Source of the DNA: Staphylococcus taiwanensis
GTDB lineage: Bacteria; Bacillota; Bacilli; Staphylococcales; Staphylococcaceae
NCBI GenBank assembly: GCA_020544305.1
Contig: CP058667.1
Coordinates: 1,674,001 to 1,738,000, forward strand
DNA length: 64,000 nt
Reading direction: 5' to 3'
This document shows positions 1 through 9,228 of this stretch, in pieces; within the stretch, counting starts at the first letter, position 1, and each line of letters opens with the position of its first letter. A model generated the notes under the pieces. The model did not search any database. It was not told where the DNA came from and saw only the letters and a list, made by a program, of their open reading frames with translations. A program made the translations under genes and the position numbers.

Positions 1-592
1 CTTTAGTATCATCTTGAGGAATACTTTGATTCGTACCATTTATAATAGAAGGTAACGTTTCTTTCAATAAATCTGCTCCTAAAACACTTAACTTATCATG
101 CATTGTACCTACATCATCATTTTCTTCGATTGCAATGGCTTGTTGAGAAATAATATTACCTGCATCTAGCTTTTTAACCATATACATAATTGTGATACCA
201 GTTTGAGTTTCCCCATCAATAATTGCTTGATGTATCGGTGCGCCACCACGATACTTTGGTAATAATGAGGCATGGACATTAATTGCACCTAGCTTAGGCA
301 AGTTCAATAATTCTTCAGGTAATAACTGACCAAATGCAGCGGTAACAATCAAATCCGGTTCTAAATTTAAGAGTTCTGCTAATTCTTCAGAGCCTTTTAA
401 TTTTTCAGGTTGATACACTGGTAAATTATAGTCTTGCGCCACACGTTTTACAGGTGGCGGAGTTAATACTCGTTTACGTCCAACAGGTCGATCAGGCTGT
501 GTTACAACAGCTATTACATCATGCTCAGCAATTAGCATTTCTAATACTTTTGTTGAAAAATCAGGTGTCCCCATAAATATCACTTTAGTCAT
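1..592 (-). CDS. fmt: methionyl-tRNA formyltransferase (partial, 3' end beyond window)
   Basis: Transfers a formyl group from 10-formyl-THF to Met-tRNA(fMet) in the cytoplasm before translation initiation. The frame opens with [13 protein letters not shown] at 592 and stays open for 197 codons to the left edge, so the C-terminal third is missing from the window. The N-terminal formyltransferase fold is visible. It includes [10 protein letters not shown] and the active-site stretch around [17 protein letters not shown] with the conserved Asn and His, followed by the LDAG segment. The start overlaps the end of the upstream deformylase-like gene by 8 bp, which indicates translational coupling. 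The order priA, def-like, fmt is the usual one in staphylococci. Confidence 0.95.
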   Translation of the reverse strand, partial: MTKVIFMGTPDFSTKVLEMLIAEHDVIAVVTQPDRPVGRKRVLTPPPVKRVAQDYNLPVYQPEKLKGSEELAELLNLEPDLIVTAAFGQLLPEELLNLPKLGAINVHASLLPKYRGGAPIHQAIIDGETQTGITIMYMVKKLDAGNIISQQAIAIEENDDVGTMHDKLSVLGADLLKETLPSIINGTNQSIPQDDTK

Positions 593-1073
593 TTTCAAAA
601 TACGCCTCCACTTCGTCATCAGTTAATAAATGTTGTGCACGTTCAGTAAATACGATGCCGTTTAATTGATCAATAATATGAAGTAACATTCTTGCTACAT
701 CATCATATGCGGTTAATTCAATTTGATTACCTTCTAAATCATTAGCTTCTATAGTAATCATTTTACTACGTTCAACTTCTCCATACACACCAGGTAGATT
801 TACAGAGCCTTCTAAATCAATTATCTTTTCATTAGATTCAGACTTAATTACTGGATTGATGAGTTGTAACAATCCCTCTAATTCCATATCGATAATGGCT
901 ACTTGCTTACTTATACCAATTTGAGGTGCACATAATGCGGAAGCTTCTTCAGCATATAATGTATCTTCCAGATCAAGTAGTAAATCTTTTAAAGTCGCAT
1001 CAAACTGGGAAATGCGCTCTGCTTTTTTTGTTAATACAGGATGCGTTGACTGGACTAATTTTTGTATCGCCAT
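585..1073 (-). CDS. peptide deformylase-like protein, catalytically degenerate
   Basis: A 162-residue member of the polypeptide deformylase fold, directly upstream of fmt and overlapping it by 8 bp. All three family motifs are present but altered. Motif 1 reads ASALCAPQ instead of GxGLAAPQ. Motif 2 reads EGSVN instead of EGCLS, so the metal-binding Cys is Ser. Motif 3 reads HIIDQ instead of HExxH, so both the catalytic Glu and the second His ligand are gone. With two of three metal ligands and the general base lost, hydrolysis is unlikely. A comparable def-like protein is, from memory, annotated at this locus in S. aureus, so the degeneration appears ancestral rather than recent decay. The frame is intact and has a strong AGGAGG site, so it is expressed and probably keeps a non-catalytic role. 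Confidence 0.9.
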   Translation of the reverse strand: MAIQKLVQSTHPVLTKKAERISQFDATLKDLLLDLEDTLYAEEASALCAPQIGISKQVAIIDMELEGLLQLINPVIKSESNEKIIDLEGSVNLPGVYGEVERSKMITIEANDLEGNQIELTAYDDVARMLLHIIDQLNGIVFTERAQHLLTDDEVEAYFEND

Positions 1074-1250
1074 ATTTAGCTCCTCCTGAAAAAATTCATC
1101 ATATTATTATAACTTAATTCAATTTGAATTGCGACCTTAGTCTGAAATTTATACTTACCGACCTCTATTAATTGCTTTTATTTTTCAGTCTATTAAAATA
1201 TAAAGTAAGAAAAATAATATTAAATATTAATGAATGAGGAGGTGCAAAAA

Positions 1251-1454
1251 ATGGAAGTAAATAAAATTATTTATATTGTTTTAGCTATATTTTTAGGTGG
1301 TTTCGGTGTTCATAAATTTTATGCTGGCAAAACAATGTCAGGTCTTTTACATTTATTATTCTGTTGGACAGGTATCCCACATATCATCGCAATTATAAGT
1401 GCTATTCTTACATTACTTAGACCAGCTGATGAGAACGGAAACGTATATATGTAA
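1251..1454 (+). CDS. small TM2-domain membrane protein
   Basis: A 67-residue protein starting MEVNKIIYIV. The ATG at 1251 is preferred over the in-frame ATG at 1230 because GAGGAGGTG lies six bases before it. Two hydrophobic helices flank a short loop containing GGFGVHKFYAGK, which is the TM2-domain signature (G-x-G-x-H-x-F-Y-x-G), and a second helix with CWTGIPHIIAIIS. It is plus strand, opposite to priA and def on either side, with its own terminator. TM2 proteins are widespread small membrane proteins of unknown function in bacteria. Confidence 0.85.
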   Translation: MEVNKIIYIVLAIFLGGFGVHKFYAGKTMSGLLHLLFCWTGIPHIIAIISAILTLLRPADENGNVYM

Positions 1455-1477
1455 TTAGATATTTATTACTTAGTAAG

Positions 1478-1522
1478 AAAAAGAGTTACGCATAGGTATA
1501 TCCTAGAGCGTAACTCTTTTTT
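1478..1522. terminator. bidirectional terminator between the TM2 gene and priA
   Basis: The 14-base arm AAAAAGAGTTACGC at 1478-1491 pairs with GCGTAACTCTTTTT at 1508-1521. The stem is flanked by A and T runs, so it can terminate the TM2 transcript on the plus strand and the priA transcript on the minus strand. Confidence 0.85.
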
Positions 1523-1542
1523 ATTTCACTATAAAAATGTCT

Positions 1543-3960
1543 TCACATTAAAATTTGAGGATTTATATCAATCTTTAATGCTAACTTGTCTTTAATATAT
1601 GCTTCATGATAATAATCATCTAAATACTGCAGTGCTTTTAATAATTCTGGTTCACTTTTATACTTAACGAGTATTTGAAAGCGATGTTCGTTATTGATAC
1701 GTGCAATTGCTGCAGGAGATGGGCCTAATACTAATGCACGATCTGTTAAATGTTGAAGTAAAACTTGATGAATGTGCTTAGATGCCTCCATGACCTTTTT
1801 CATATTTTTATGCGAAATAGTAAAATTAATTAAGAAATAGTACGGAGGATACTTACCGATTTTTCTATATTCCATTTCTTTTTGATAAAAGGTTAAATAG
1901 TCATTTTTTTGCACATCTTCAATTGCATAATGATTAGGATTGTACGTTTGAATAATCACTCGCCCGGGTTTCTCATGTCGTCCCGCTCGACCAGCTACCT
2001 GAGTCAAGAGTTGATATGTACGTTCACTAGCTCGAAAATCAGGTAAATTTAACATTGTGTCAGCGTTTAATACCCCTACTAAAGTGATGTTAGGATAATC
2101 TAATCCTTTCGCAATCATTTGTGTCCCTAATAAAATATCGCCTTTGCCTTGTTCAAATTCAGTAAGTAATTTCTCATGTGCACCTTTTCTGGAAGTAGTA
2201 TCAACATCCATTCTAATAATACGTGCGCCATCAAATTCTTGTTTTAAAATCTCTTCAACACGTTGTGTACCTGTACCTACTTGTCTTATATGTGGACTCT
2301 CACAATTTGGACATTTATTCGGTGGTACCTCTTGATATCCGCAGTAATGGCATTTCAATTGATCTGTCGTCTTATGATATGTTAATGAAATATCACAATG
2401 AGGACACTGAGGTACGTACCCACAATCTCTACATAACATAAACGAAGCATATCCCCGTCGATTTAAAAATAGTACAATTTGTTCATTTTTATCTAATCGT
2501 TCTTGAATCGCCTCTCTTAAGTCATTCGAAAACATTGTTCGGTTACCAGAACTTAATTCTTCACGCATATCAACAATATCAATAGTAGGTAGCGCTTGTT
2601 GATTAACTCTAGATGGCAGTGTTAAACATTCATATACGCCTTTTTCAGCTCGAGCATATGTCTCCAAACTAGGTGTCGCACTACCTAAAATCAAAGGACA
2701 TTGATGATAATCGCTGCGCCAAGCTGCAATATCTCTGGCATGATAGCGCGGATAATCCTCTTGTTTATAAGTTGACTCGTGTTCCTCATCAATAATGATA
2801 ATGCCTAAATTTTTGAATGGTGCAAAGATACTTGAACGTGCACCTACACTGACATGTGCGCGCCCATCTCTAATCTTTTCCCACTCATCATAACGCTCAC
2901 CATTGGATAATCCGGAATGTAGCACAGCTACATCGTCTCCAAATCGACGTTTAAATCTCAATACCATTTGCGGCGTTAATGCAATTTCAGGTACTAACAT
3001 CATTGCTTCTTTACCTTTGTTAAGTACTTCTTCTATCGTTTGTAAGTAGACTTCCGTTTTACCTGAGCCTGTCACACCGTGTAATAGGAAAGTGCGTTGT
3101 TCATTATGATCAATTTTTGCTTTAATTTTTTGAAAAGCAACGTGTTGTTCAGAAGTAAGCGTACGCTTTTCTTCACGTTCGAATATACGATTTGCGAAAG
3201 GATCACGTTCAACTTCTGCGTCATATTTTTCAATGAAACCTTTCTTAACTAACCCATCTATACTTGATTTTGAGAACCCCATATCTTCCATATCTCTAAG
3301 AAATACTGTCTTATGTTGTTCATCTAAAAGATATGCATAAACATCATATTGCTTCATTTTCTTTTCAAGCTTAGCTAAAACTTCATCTGGGTTATAACCA
3401 TCGGTAATACGTATAGCACGTTGCGTTTTCTTTTTAATATTTTGAGATAATAACGTTACTTCTTTAACTAAACCGTCTTTTAATAATTCATTTAAAATTG
3501 GCAAGTGTTCATTTTTTTGCGCATCTTTATATTTATAGTGCCCATTATTATCAAAGTAATTAAGCAACTCATCTTCAATATCATTATGTTTCACAATTTC
3601 AAATACTTTGGTATATTTCGCTTTTATTGCGCTAGGCAACATCGCTTCTAATACTGAGATACTTTTAGATACGTGATAATGACTTAGCCATTCACTTAAT
3701 TGAATCAATTCAGATGTTAATTCCGGTTTCATATCTTGAACTTCTTTAATTTCTTTTAACTTATCAAGATTAATATCTGCACTGGGTTCAGTTTCGATAT
3801 CCATCACATAGCCTTGAATTGTTCTAGGCCCAAATGGAACAATAACCCTTACCCCCACGTTAATAAATGCTTCTAAATGTTTAGGTATAAGATAATCAAA
3901 TTTAAAGTCTACACTCTTAGAAGGAATATCTACAATGACTTTTGCAATCATTATTGCCAC
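1543..3960 (-). CDS. priA: primosomal replication restart helicase PriA
   Basis: An 805-residue superfamily 2 DNA helicase that reloads the replisome at stalled forks. After the N-terminal DNA-binding region come Walker A (GVTGSGKTEVYL, about residue 295), the DEEH box and GSATPSL. A zinc-binding insertion has paired cysteines (CRDCGYVPQCPHC and CHYCGY...CPNC), and the C-terminal helicase lobe contains QVAGRAGR. Length is normal for the family. The start overlaps the coaBC stop by 10 bp, so the two are probably translated from one message. Confidence 0.97.
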   Translation of the reverse strand: MAIMIAKVIVDIPSKSVDFKFDYLIPKHLEAFINVGVRVIVPFGPRTIQGYVMDIETEPSADINLDKLKEIKEVQDMKPELTSELIQLSEWLSHYHVSKSISVLEAMLPSAIKAKYTKVFEIVKHNDIEDELLNYFDNNGHYKYKDAQKNEHLPILNELLKDGLVKEVTLLSQNIKKKTQRAIRITDGYNPDEVLAKLEKKMKQYDVYAYLLDEQHKTVFLRDMEDMGFSKSSIDGLVKKGFIEKYDAEVERDPFANRIFEREEKRTLTSEQHVAFQKIKAKIDHNEQRTFLLHGVTGSGKTEVYLQTIEEVLNKGKEAMMLVPEIALTPQMVLRFKRRFGDDVAVLHSGLSNGERYDEWEKIRDGRAHVSVGARSSIFAPFKNLGIIIIDEEHESTYKQEDYPRYHARDIAAWRSDYHQCPLILGSATPSLETYARAEKGVYECLTLPSRVNQQALPTIDIVDMREELSSGNRTMFSNDLREAIQERLDKNEQIVLFLNRRGYASFMLCRDCGYVPQCPHCDISLTYHKTTDQLKCHYCGYQEVPPNKCPNCESPHIRQVGTGTQRVEEILKQEFDGARIIRMDVDTTSRKGAHEKLLTEFEQGKGDILLGTQMIAKGLDYPNITLVGVLNADTMLNLPDFRASERTYQLLTQVAGRAGRHEKPGRVIIQTYNPNHYAIEDVQKNDYLTFYQKEMEYRKIGKYPPYYFLINFTISHKNMKKVMEASKHIHQVLLQHLTDRALVLGPSPAAIARINNEHRFQILVKYKSEPELLKALQYLDDYYHEAYIKDKLALKIDINPQILM

Positions 3961-5150
3961 CTAGTTTCTAATTCATCTAAAATTTGTTGTGCTAATTGCA
4001 CTTTTTTACCTTTCTGAATATTAATCAAATCATTATTTTTAAAATGCATTGTTAATTCATTATCGTCTGATTTAAAGCCAATGGATTGATCACCGACATT
4101 GTTTGAAATAATGACATCAGCATTTTTACGTTTTAATTTATCTTGTGCATATTTTTCAATATTTTGAGTTTCAGCTGCAAAACCAACTAAATATTGATGT
4201 GTTTTATGTTCACCTAAATATTTCAAAATATCTTTTGTACGTTTAAATGTAACTGCAAGATCACCATCTTGTTTTTTCATTTTGTGATCAAGCACTTCTA
4301 ATGGCGTATAATCTGAAACAGCTGCCGCTTTGACAACAATATCTTGTTTGTCATATCGAGTTATTACAGCTTCAAACATCTCTTCAGCACTCTCAATATG
4401 CACCACTTCGACACCTACAGGGTCAGCAAGTTGTGTAGGCCCTGTAACTAATGTTACGTGTGCGCCTCTATCTCTTAACGCTTCAGCTATCGCATATCCC
4501 ATTTTCCCTGAAGAGCGATTAGAAACATAGCGAACTGGATCGATAATTTCAACTGTTGGTCCTGCTGTGACTAATGCATGTTTGCCTTTAAACGAACTAT
4601 GTTCCATCGTTTTCTTTTCATTGAAAAAGGCATTAAGCACTTTAACAATTTGAAGTGGTTCTTCCATACGTCCTTTAGCCACATAACCACAAGCTAAATA
4701 ACCATCACCAGGTTCAATAAAGTGATAACCATCCTCTTGTAAGACTGCAATATTACGTTGGGTACGTTTATTTTCATACATATGTACATTCATTGCTGGT
4801 GCAATAAATTTAGGAGCTTCAGTAGCCAATAATGTTGAAGTGACCATGTCATCAGCTATTCCGACGCTTAATTTAGCAATCACATTAGCAGTGGCAGGTG
4901 CTACTATAATCGCATCCGCCCAATCACCAAGCGCCACATGTTGTATTTCTTGTGGATCTTCCTCTTTAAAAGTATCCGTATAGACTGGATTTCTACTAAT
5001 AGCTTGAAACGCTAATGGTGTGACAAATTCTTGTGCATGTTTTGATAACATCACACGTACCTCATATCCCGCTTGCGTTAACTTGCTAGTTAAGTCAATT
5101 GCTTTATAGGCCGCAATCCCACCTGTAACAGCTAAAAGAATGTGTTTCAT
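3951..5150 (-). CDS. coaBC: bifunctional phosphopantothenoylcysteine decarboxylase / phosphopantothenate-cysteine ligase
   Basis: Catalyses two consecutive steps of coenzyme A synthesis: CTP-dependent joining of cysteine to 4'-phosphopantothenate, and FMN-dependent decarboxylation. The 399 residues start with the flavoprotein CoaC half (TGGIAAYK, the catalytic His in QHVALGDWADA, the PAMN motif, and the ACGYVAKGRMEEP clamp with its active-site Cys). The CoaB half follows from about residue 190 (TAGPTVEIIDPVRYVSNRSSGKMG, and K-rich KMKKQ). It overlaps priA by 10 bp. Confidence 0.97.
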   Translation of the reverse strand: MKHILLAVTGGIAAYKAIDLTSKLTQAGYEVRVMLSKHAQEFVTPLAFQAISRNPVYTDTFKEEDPQEIQHVALGDWADAIIVAPATANVIAKLSVGIADDMVTSTLLATEAPKFIAPAMNVHMYENKRTQRNIAVLQEDGYHFIEPGDGYLACGYVAKGRMEEPLQIVKVLNAFFNEKKTMEHSSFKGKHALVTAGPTVEIIDPVRYVSNRSSGKMGYAIAEALRDRGAHVTLVTGPTQLADPVGVEVVHIESAEEMFEAVITRYDKQDIVVKAAAVSDYTPLEVLDHKMKKQDGDLAVTFKRTKDILKYLGEHKTHQYLVGFAAETQNIEKYAQDKLKRKNADVIISNNVGDQSIGFKSDDNELTMHFKNNDLINIQKGKKVQLAQQILDELETRWQ

Positions 5151-5230
5151 AACCGTATTTCTCCCTTTACTCTATCGATTATTATCATGATTAATATTAA
5201 ATTTATTATACACAAATTATTTATGTAATT

Positions 5231-5277
5231 AAAAACACACACCTTATTAGGTTAATTTCACCCTAACAAGATGTGTA
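5231..5277 (-). terminator. terminator downstream of rpoZ
   Basis: Arms ACACACCTTATTAGG (from about 5236) and CCTAACAAGATGTGT pair around a short loop. On the minus strand the stem is followed by TTTTT. It lies between rpoZ and coaBC, so coaBC is fed by readthrough or by a promoter in 5151-5230. Confidence 0.75.
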
Positions 5278-5299
5278 TTATTGAAATATAACGATATAA

Positions 5300-5511
5300 T
5301 TATGCTTGGTATTCTTCAGATACGATTGGTGTGATTTTACCATTAGCAATTTCTTCTAATGCTTCACCAACTGGTTTAGCTGAATGATATCCACTTAATA
5401 AAGCTGTTTCTGGTTTCTCATCTAATTCACGTGCACGCTTAGCGGCAGTCGTAGCAATTAAATACTTAGAATTAATTTTAGATTGTAACTGGTTTAACGG
5501 TGGGTTTAACA

Positions 5512-5512
<1 letters not shown>
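5300..5512 (-). CDS. rpoZ: RNA polymerase omega subunit
   Basis: A 70-residue subunit that helps RNA polymerase assembly and stability. It shows the characteristic LIATTAAKRARELDEK segment and a KPVGEALEEIANGKI tail. Its ATG overlaps the gmk stop by one base (TAATG), the usual gmk-rpoZ coupling in Firmicutes. Confidence 0.95.
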
Positions 5513-6138
<626 letters not shown>

Positions 6139-6235
6139 TTACGACCTCTCTAAGCTATTCTTCTATTATTTAAATATAATATCACATTGTAGTTTGAATT
6201 GTATAGAGTGTGCACAATAAACTTAATCCATGACG

Positions 6236-6263
6236 TTGGCATATTGCCATGTTACAATATACT
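6236..6263 (+). promoter_or_regulatory. putative sigma-A promoter of rqcH
   Basis: TTGGCA at 6236-6241 and TATACT at 6258-6263 are separated by 16 bases. The implied transcript start gives a short leader before the ATG at 6293. Read by eye only. Confidence 0.5.
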
Positions 6264-6292
6264 GAATGATTAAATTGAAGGTGGAAAAAATT

Positions 6293-7990
6293 ATGGCATA
6301 CGATGGCTTATTTACAAAAAAAATGGTGGAATCACTACAATTTTTAGTATCAGGACGAATTCATAAAATTAATCAACCAGAGAATGACACTATCTTAATG
6401 ATAATTCGTCAAAATCGTAAAAACCATCAATTATTATTGTCGATTCATCCTAGCTTTTCTAGAATGCATCTTACAACTAAAAAATACGATAATCCATTTA
6501 ATCCTCCAATGTTTGCACGCGTCTTTCGTAAGCATTTAGAAGGTGGTATTGTGAGAGCGATACGTCAAATTGGCAATGACCGCCGTATTGAAATTGATAT
6601 CGAGAGTAAAGATGAAATTGGAGATACGATAAACCGTACAGTTATCTTAGAAATTATGGGTAAACACAGTAATTTATTATTAGTTGATGAAGCATATAAA
6701 ATAATTGAAGGTTTCAAGCATTTAACTCCTAATACGAACCATTATCGTACAGTAATGCCTGGTTTCAAATATGAAGCACCCCCAACTCAAAATAAATTAA
6801 ATCCTTATGATATTAGTGGCAATGAAGTTTTAAAATATATTGATTTCAATAGTGGTAAAATCGCTAAACAACTATTAAACACATTCGAAGGTTTCAGCCC
6901 ACTTATTACTAATGAAATTGTTAATCGTTACCAATTTATGACTTCTGAAACATTACCTAAAGCTTATGATGAAGTAATGGCACAAACACTTCAAGAACCA
7001 ATGCCTGTGTTCCATAAGAACCATGATACAGGTAAAGAAGATTTTTATTTTATGAAATTAGAACAATTTCAAGATGATATGGTTGAATATGACTCGCTTA
7101 ATGAATTATTAGATCGATTTTACGATGCTCGTGGAGAACGAGAACGTGTTAAACAACGTGCGAATGATCTTGTTCGTTTCGTTCAACAACAATCTCAAAA
7201 ATATCAACACAAATTGAGTAAACTTATAGAAGAGTATGAAAGCGCAAAAGATAAGGATACACAACAACTTTTTGGTGAATTAATTACCGCAAATATCTAT
7301 CGCATTAAACAAGGAGATGAATCTGTAACTGCCTTAAATTACTACAATAATGAAGAAGTAACGATTCCATTGAATCCTACGAAATCTCCTTCAGTTAATG
7401 CACAGTATTATTACAAACAATATAATCGAATGAAAACACGTGAACGTGAATTAGATCATCAAATTCAATTAACACGCGAGAACATCGATTACTTTGCAAA
7501 TATTGAACAACAACTTGAACATATTACAGTCGATGAAATTGACGACATTCGAGATGAATTAGCCGAGCAAGGATTTATGAAACAACGTAAAAATACGAAA
7601 AAGAAAAAGAATGAAAAAATTCAACTACAAACCTATGTGTCTTCAGATGGCGATACTATATTAGTTGGTAAAAATAACAAACAAAATGATTATCTTACGA
7701 ATCGTAAAGCTCAAAAATCTCATATTTGGTTCCATACGAAAGATATTCCAGGCTCACACGTTGTGATACTTAATGATGCACCAAGTGAACAAACTATTAA
7801 AGAGGCCGCCATGATAGCTGGTTATTTCTCAAAAGCCGGCAATTCTGGTCAAATCCCTGTAGACTACACAGAAATTAGAAATGTTCATAAACCATCAGGC
7901 GCTAAACCTGGTTTTGTCACATATGATAATCAAAAAACATTATTTGCTACGCCAGATTATGACAAAATTCAAAGTATGAAACAAAAATAA
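6293..7990 (+). CDS. rqcH: RqcH, NFACT-family ribosome quality control protein (FbpA-like)
   Basis: A 565-residue NFACT protein. Family knowledge: RqcH binds stalled 50S-peptidyl-tRNA complexes and directs C-terminal alanine tailing; in older staphylococcal annotation it is called a fibronectin/fibrinogen-binding protein. The N-terminal NFACT-N domain begins MAYDGLFTKKMVESL. Middle coiled coils cover about residues 270-440. The C-terminal NFACT-R domain contains the HIWFHTKDIPGSHVV motif. The ATG at 6293 is chosen over the in-frame ATG at 6266 because GAAGGTGG precedes it at proper spacing and because homologues begin at this point. Confidence 0.93.
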   Translation: MAYDGLFTKKMVESLQFLVSGRIHKINQPENDTILMIIRQNRKNHQLLLSIHPSFSRMHLTTKKYDNPFNPPMFARVFRKHLEGGIVRAIRQIGNDRRIEIDIESKDEIGDTINRTVILEIMGKHSNLLLVDEAYKIIEGFKHLTPNTNHYRTVMPGFKYEAPPTQNKLNPYDISGNEVLKYIDFNSGKIAKQLLNTFEGFSPLITNEIVNRYQFMTSETLPKAYDEVMAQTLQEPMPVFHKNHDTGKEDFYFMKLEQFQDDMVEYDSLNELLDRFYDARGERERVKQRANDLVRFVQQQSQKYQHKLSKLIEEYESAKDKDTQQLFGELITANIYRIKQGDESVTALNYYNNEEVTIPLNPTKSPSVNAQYYYKQYNRMKTRERELDHQIQLTRENIDYFANIEQQLEHITVDEIDDIRDELAEQGFMKQRKNTKKKKNEKIQLQTYVSSDGDTILVGKNNKQNDYLTNRKAQKSHIWFHTKDIPGSHVVILNDAPSEQTIKEAAMIAGYFSKAGNSGQIPVDYTEIRNVHKPSGAKPGFVTYDNQKTLFATPDYDKIQSMKQK

Positions 7991-8124
7991 ACGTAAGAGA
8001 AATAGAATTTAGAATCATGTCGTTGTTTCACCCCGACATAAATGACTGGATTGGATAAATGCTTAATTTAACACATTTTCAAATCAGTTAACTTCTACAA
8101 AAATAAAACGCGCTTGATACAATA

Positions 8125-8176
8125 ATGTGCCCCCTATAAAGTTGGACTAAAAATATAACTTTATGGAGGGCACATA
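8125..8176. repeat. inverted repeat resembling fused insertion-sequence ends
   Basis: ATGTGCCCCCTATAAAGTT (8125-8143) faces AACTTTATGGAGGGCACAT (8158-8176), a 19-bp imperfect palindrome with a 14-base A/T-rich centre. No T run follows on either strand, so it is a poor terminator. The layout looks like the two ends of a transposable element with nothing between, either a MITE-like relic or an element target. The family was not identified. The rest of the 236-bp gap between rqcH and the next gene shows no coding potential. Confidence 0.5.
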
Positions 8177-8226
8177 ACATTTAAAGATGTTTCAAGCTCA
8201 TTTTATGATTTATCATTTAAATTATT

Positions 8227-8631
8227 TTACTTTTCAGGTAATGCAAGTTGGAAACTCACACCAAATTTATCTTGAACCCAAGCAAATTCTCTGAAAGGTG
8301 GCATTGCAGTTTTAGGCATTAAAATAGCACCTTCTTTTTTGAGACCACTAAATAAACGTTCCATCTCCATTGCACTTTCCACTGTGATATATAATGATAT
8401 AGATGGATTCATAGGTAAATCTTCACCGTTATCTGCATCAATTGCCATAAAAACTTGGCCATTTAAAGTAAAGATTGAATGTTGGACTGTTCCAGGTACG
8501 CCTGGACCTTCCTCGCCATATTTAACCATAGTTAGGATTTCACTATTTTCAAATAGACTTGTATATAAATTAATTGCTTCTTCCGCTTGATTATTAAACA
8601 TTAGAAATGTTGTAATTTTAGGTATTTCCAC
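8227..8631 (-). CDS. VOC superfamily protein (PhnB/YjdN-like)
   Basis: About 134 residues with the PhnB-type pattern of the glyoxalase/VOC fold: PKITTFLMFNNQAEEAINLYTSLF, then VQHSIFTLNGQVFMAID, PSISLYITVES and a C-terminal FAWVQDKFGVSFQLAL. This group was formerly annotated as 3-demethylubiquinone methyltransferase-like, and no enzymatic role is established. A GTG start at 8631 with AGGGGG six bases upstream is preferred because it places VEIPKITTFL at the usual N-terminus. An upstream in-frame ATG at 8664 would add a leader of 11 residues without a visible ribosome site. Monocistronic. Confidence 0.75.
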   Translation of the reverse strand: MEIPKITTFLMFNNQAEEAINLYTSLFENSEILTMVKYGEEGPGVPGTVQHSIFTLNGQVFMAIDADNGEDLPMNPSISLYITVESAMEMERLFSGLKKEGAILMPKTAMPPFREFAWVQDKFGVSFQLALPEK

Positions 8632-8796
8632 TTTAATCCCCCTAATTGTGCTAAATGTTTTCATTACCATTTTAAACTACTATGCATTATTTTGGAAAAA
8701 TTTAAAAGTATGGCGATTTACTTGAAATCATAAAATTTTGACTTATTCAGTTTTACAGGTAAAATTAAACTAAAGTTCAATTGGAGGCTTTCTATT

Positions 8797-8880
8797 ATGA
8801 TGCATCTTATTATACCTATTTTAGCTATGCTTATTGTCTTATTTATTGGATGGGTGCTAATTAAAATATTTATCCGCTAA
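8797..8880 (+). CDS. 27-residue hydrophobic membrane peptide
   Basis: A short frame (MMHLIIPILAMLIVLF onward, ending KIFIR) formed almost entirely of one transmembrane helix with a short basic C-terminus. A good GGAGG site lies nine bases before the first ATG, and a strong hairpin follows the stop at 8898. Such peptides are compatible with type I toxin-like or regulatory membrane peptides, but no function is recognised and no antisense RNA was demonstrated. Below the usual ORF-length cutoff. Confidence 0.55.
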   Translation: MMHLIIPILAMLIVLFIGWVLIKIFIR

Positions 8881-8897
8881 ATTAAGTAATAAATATT

Positions 8898-8967
8898 AAA
8901 GTGGTACACATACGACTTTATTTCCTACTGATTTGTTGAGAAATACTTGTCCTATATGTACCACTTT
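8898..8967. terminator. long-loop inverted repeat between convergent small genes
   Basis: AAAGTGGTACA (8898-8908) pairs with TGTACCACTTT (8957-8967) over a loop of about 48 bases. It sits between the plus-strand membrane peptide and the minus-strand small gene at the end of the pyr operon, so it may terminate both. Confidence 0.55.
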
Positions 8968-8971
8968 TCAT

Positions 8972-9199
8972 TTATATTTGCCCTTTTTGTCTCAAAGTTG
9001 CTTTCGCTTTCTTGAAAAAATCACTCGTATGCTGAAACGAATCCATACTAACTTCAGACTCGTTATCACTCATTTGTTTCACGCTATTGTCAATTGATAC
9101 TGTATGATCTGGGGTTTTAAAGTTATCTTGTCTATATAAAAAGTCATTGACATGCTTTATTTTATTATAAAAGATATTTGCTTCACTATCATTAGTCAT
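8972..9199 (-). CDS. small hypothetical protein at the 3' end of the pyr operon
   Basis: A 75-residue, hydrophilic, charged protein without a recognised domain (begins MTNDSEANIFYNK, ends KKAKATLRQKGQI). The ATG at 9199 is preferred: AAGGGG lies nine bases before it but abuts the alternative ATG at 9208. It follows pyrE by 29 bp on the same strand with no terminator between, so it is probably transcribed with the pyrimidine genes. Function unknown. Confidence 0.65.
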   Translation of the reverse strand: MTNDSEANIFYNKIKHVNDFLYRQDNFKTPDHTVSIDNSVKQMSDNESEVSMDSFQHTSDFFKKAKATLRQKGQI

Positions 9200-9228
9200 T
9201 ATCTTCATCCCCTTTTTGACATAGCTTA

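Noticed and set aside
926-1117. Plus-strand 63-codon frame opposite the deformylase-like gene
   Set aside because: Antisense shadow with no ribosome site, opposite a well-supported gene.
8125-8176. Inverted repeat as the rqcH terminator
   Set aside because: The stem is strong but is not followed by a T run on either strand.
8339-8590. Plus-strand 83-codon frame opposite the VOC gene
   Set aside because: Shadow of the minus-strand gene; no ribosome site and no domain.
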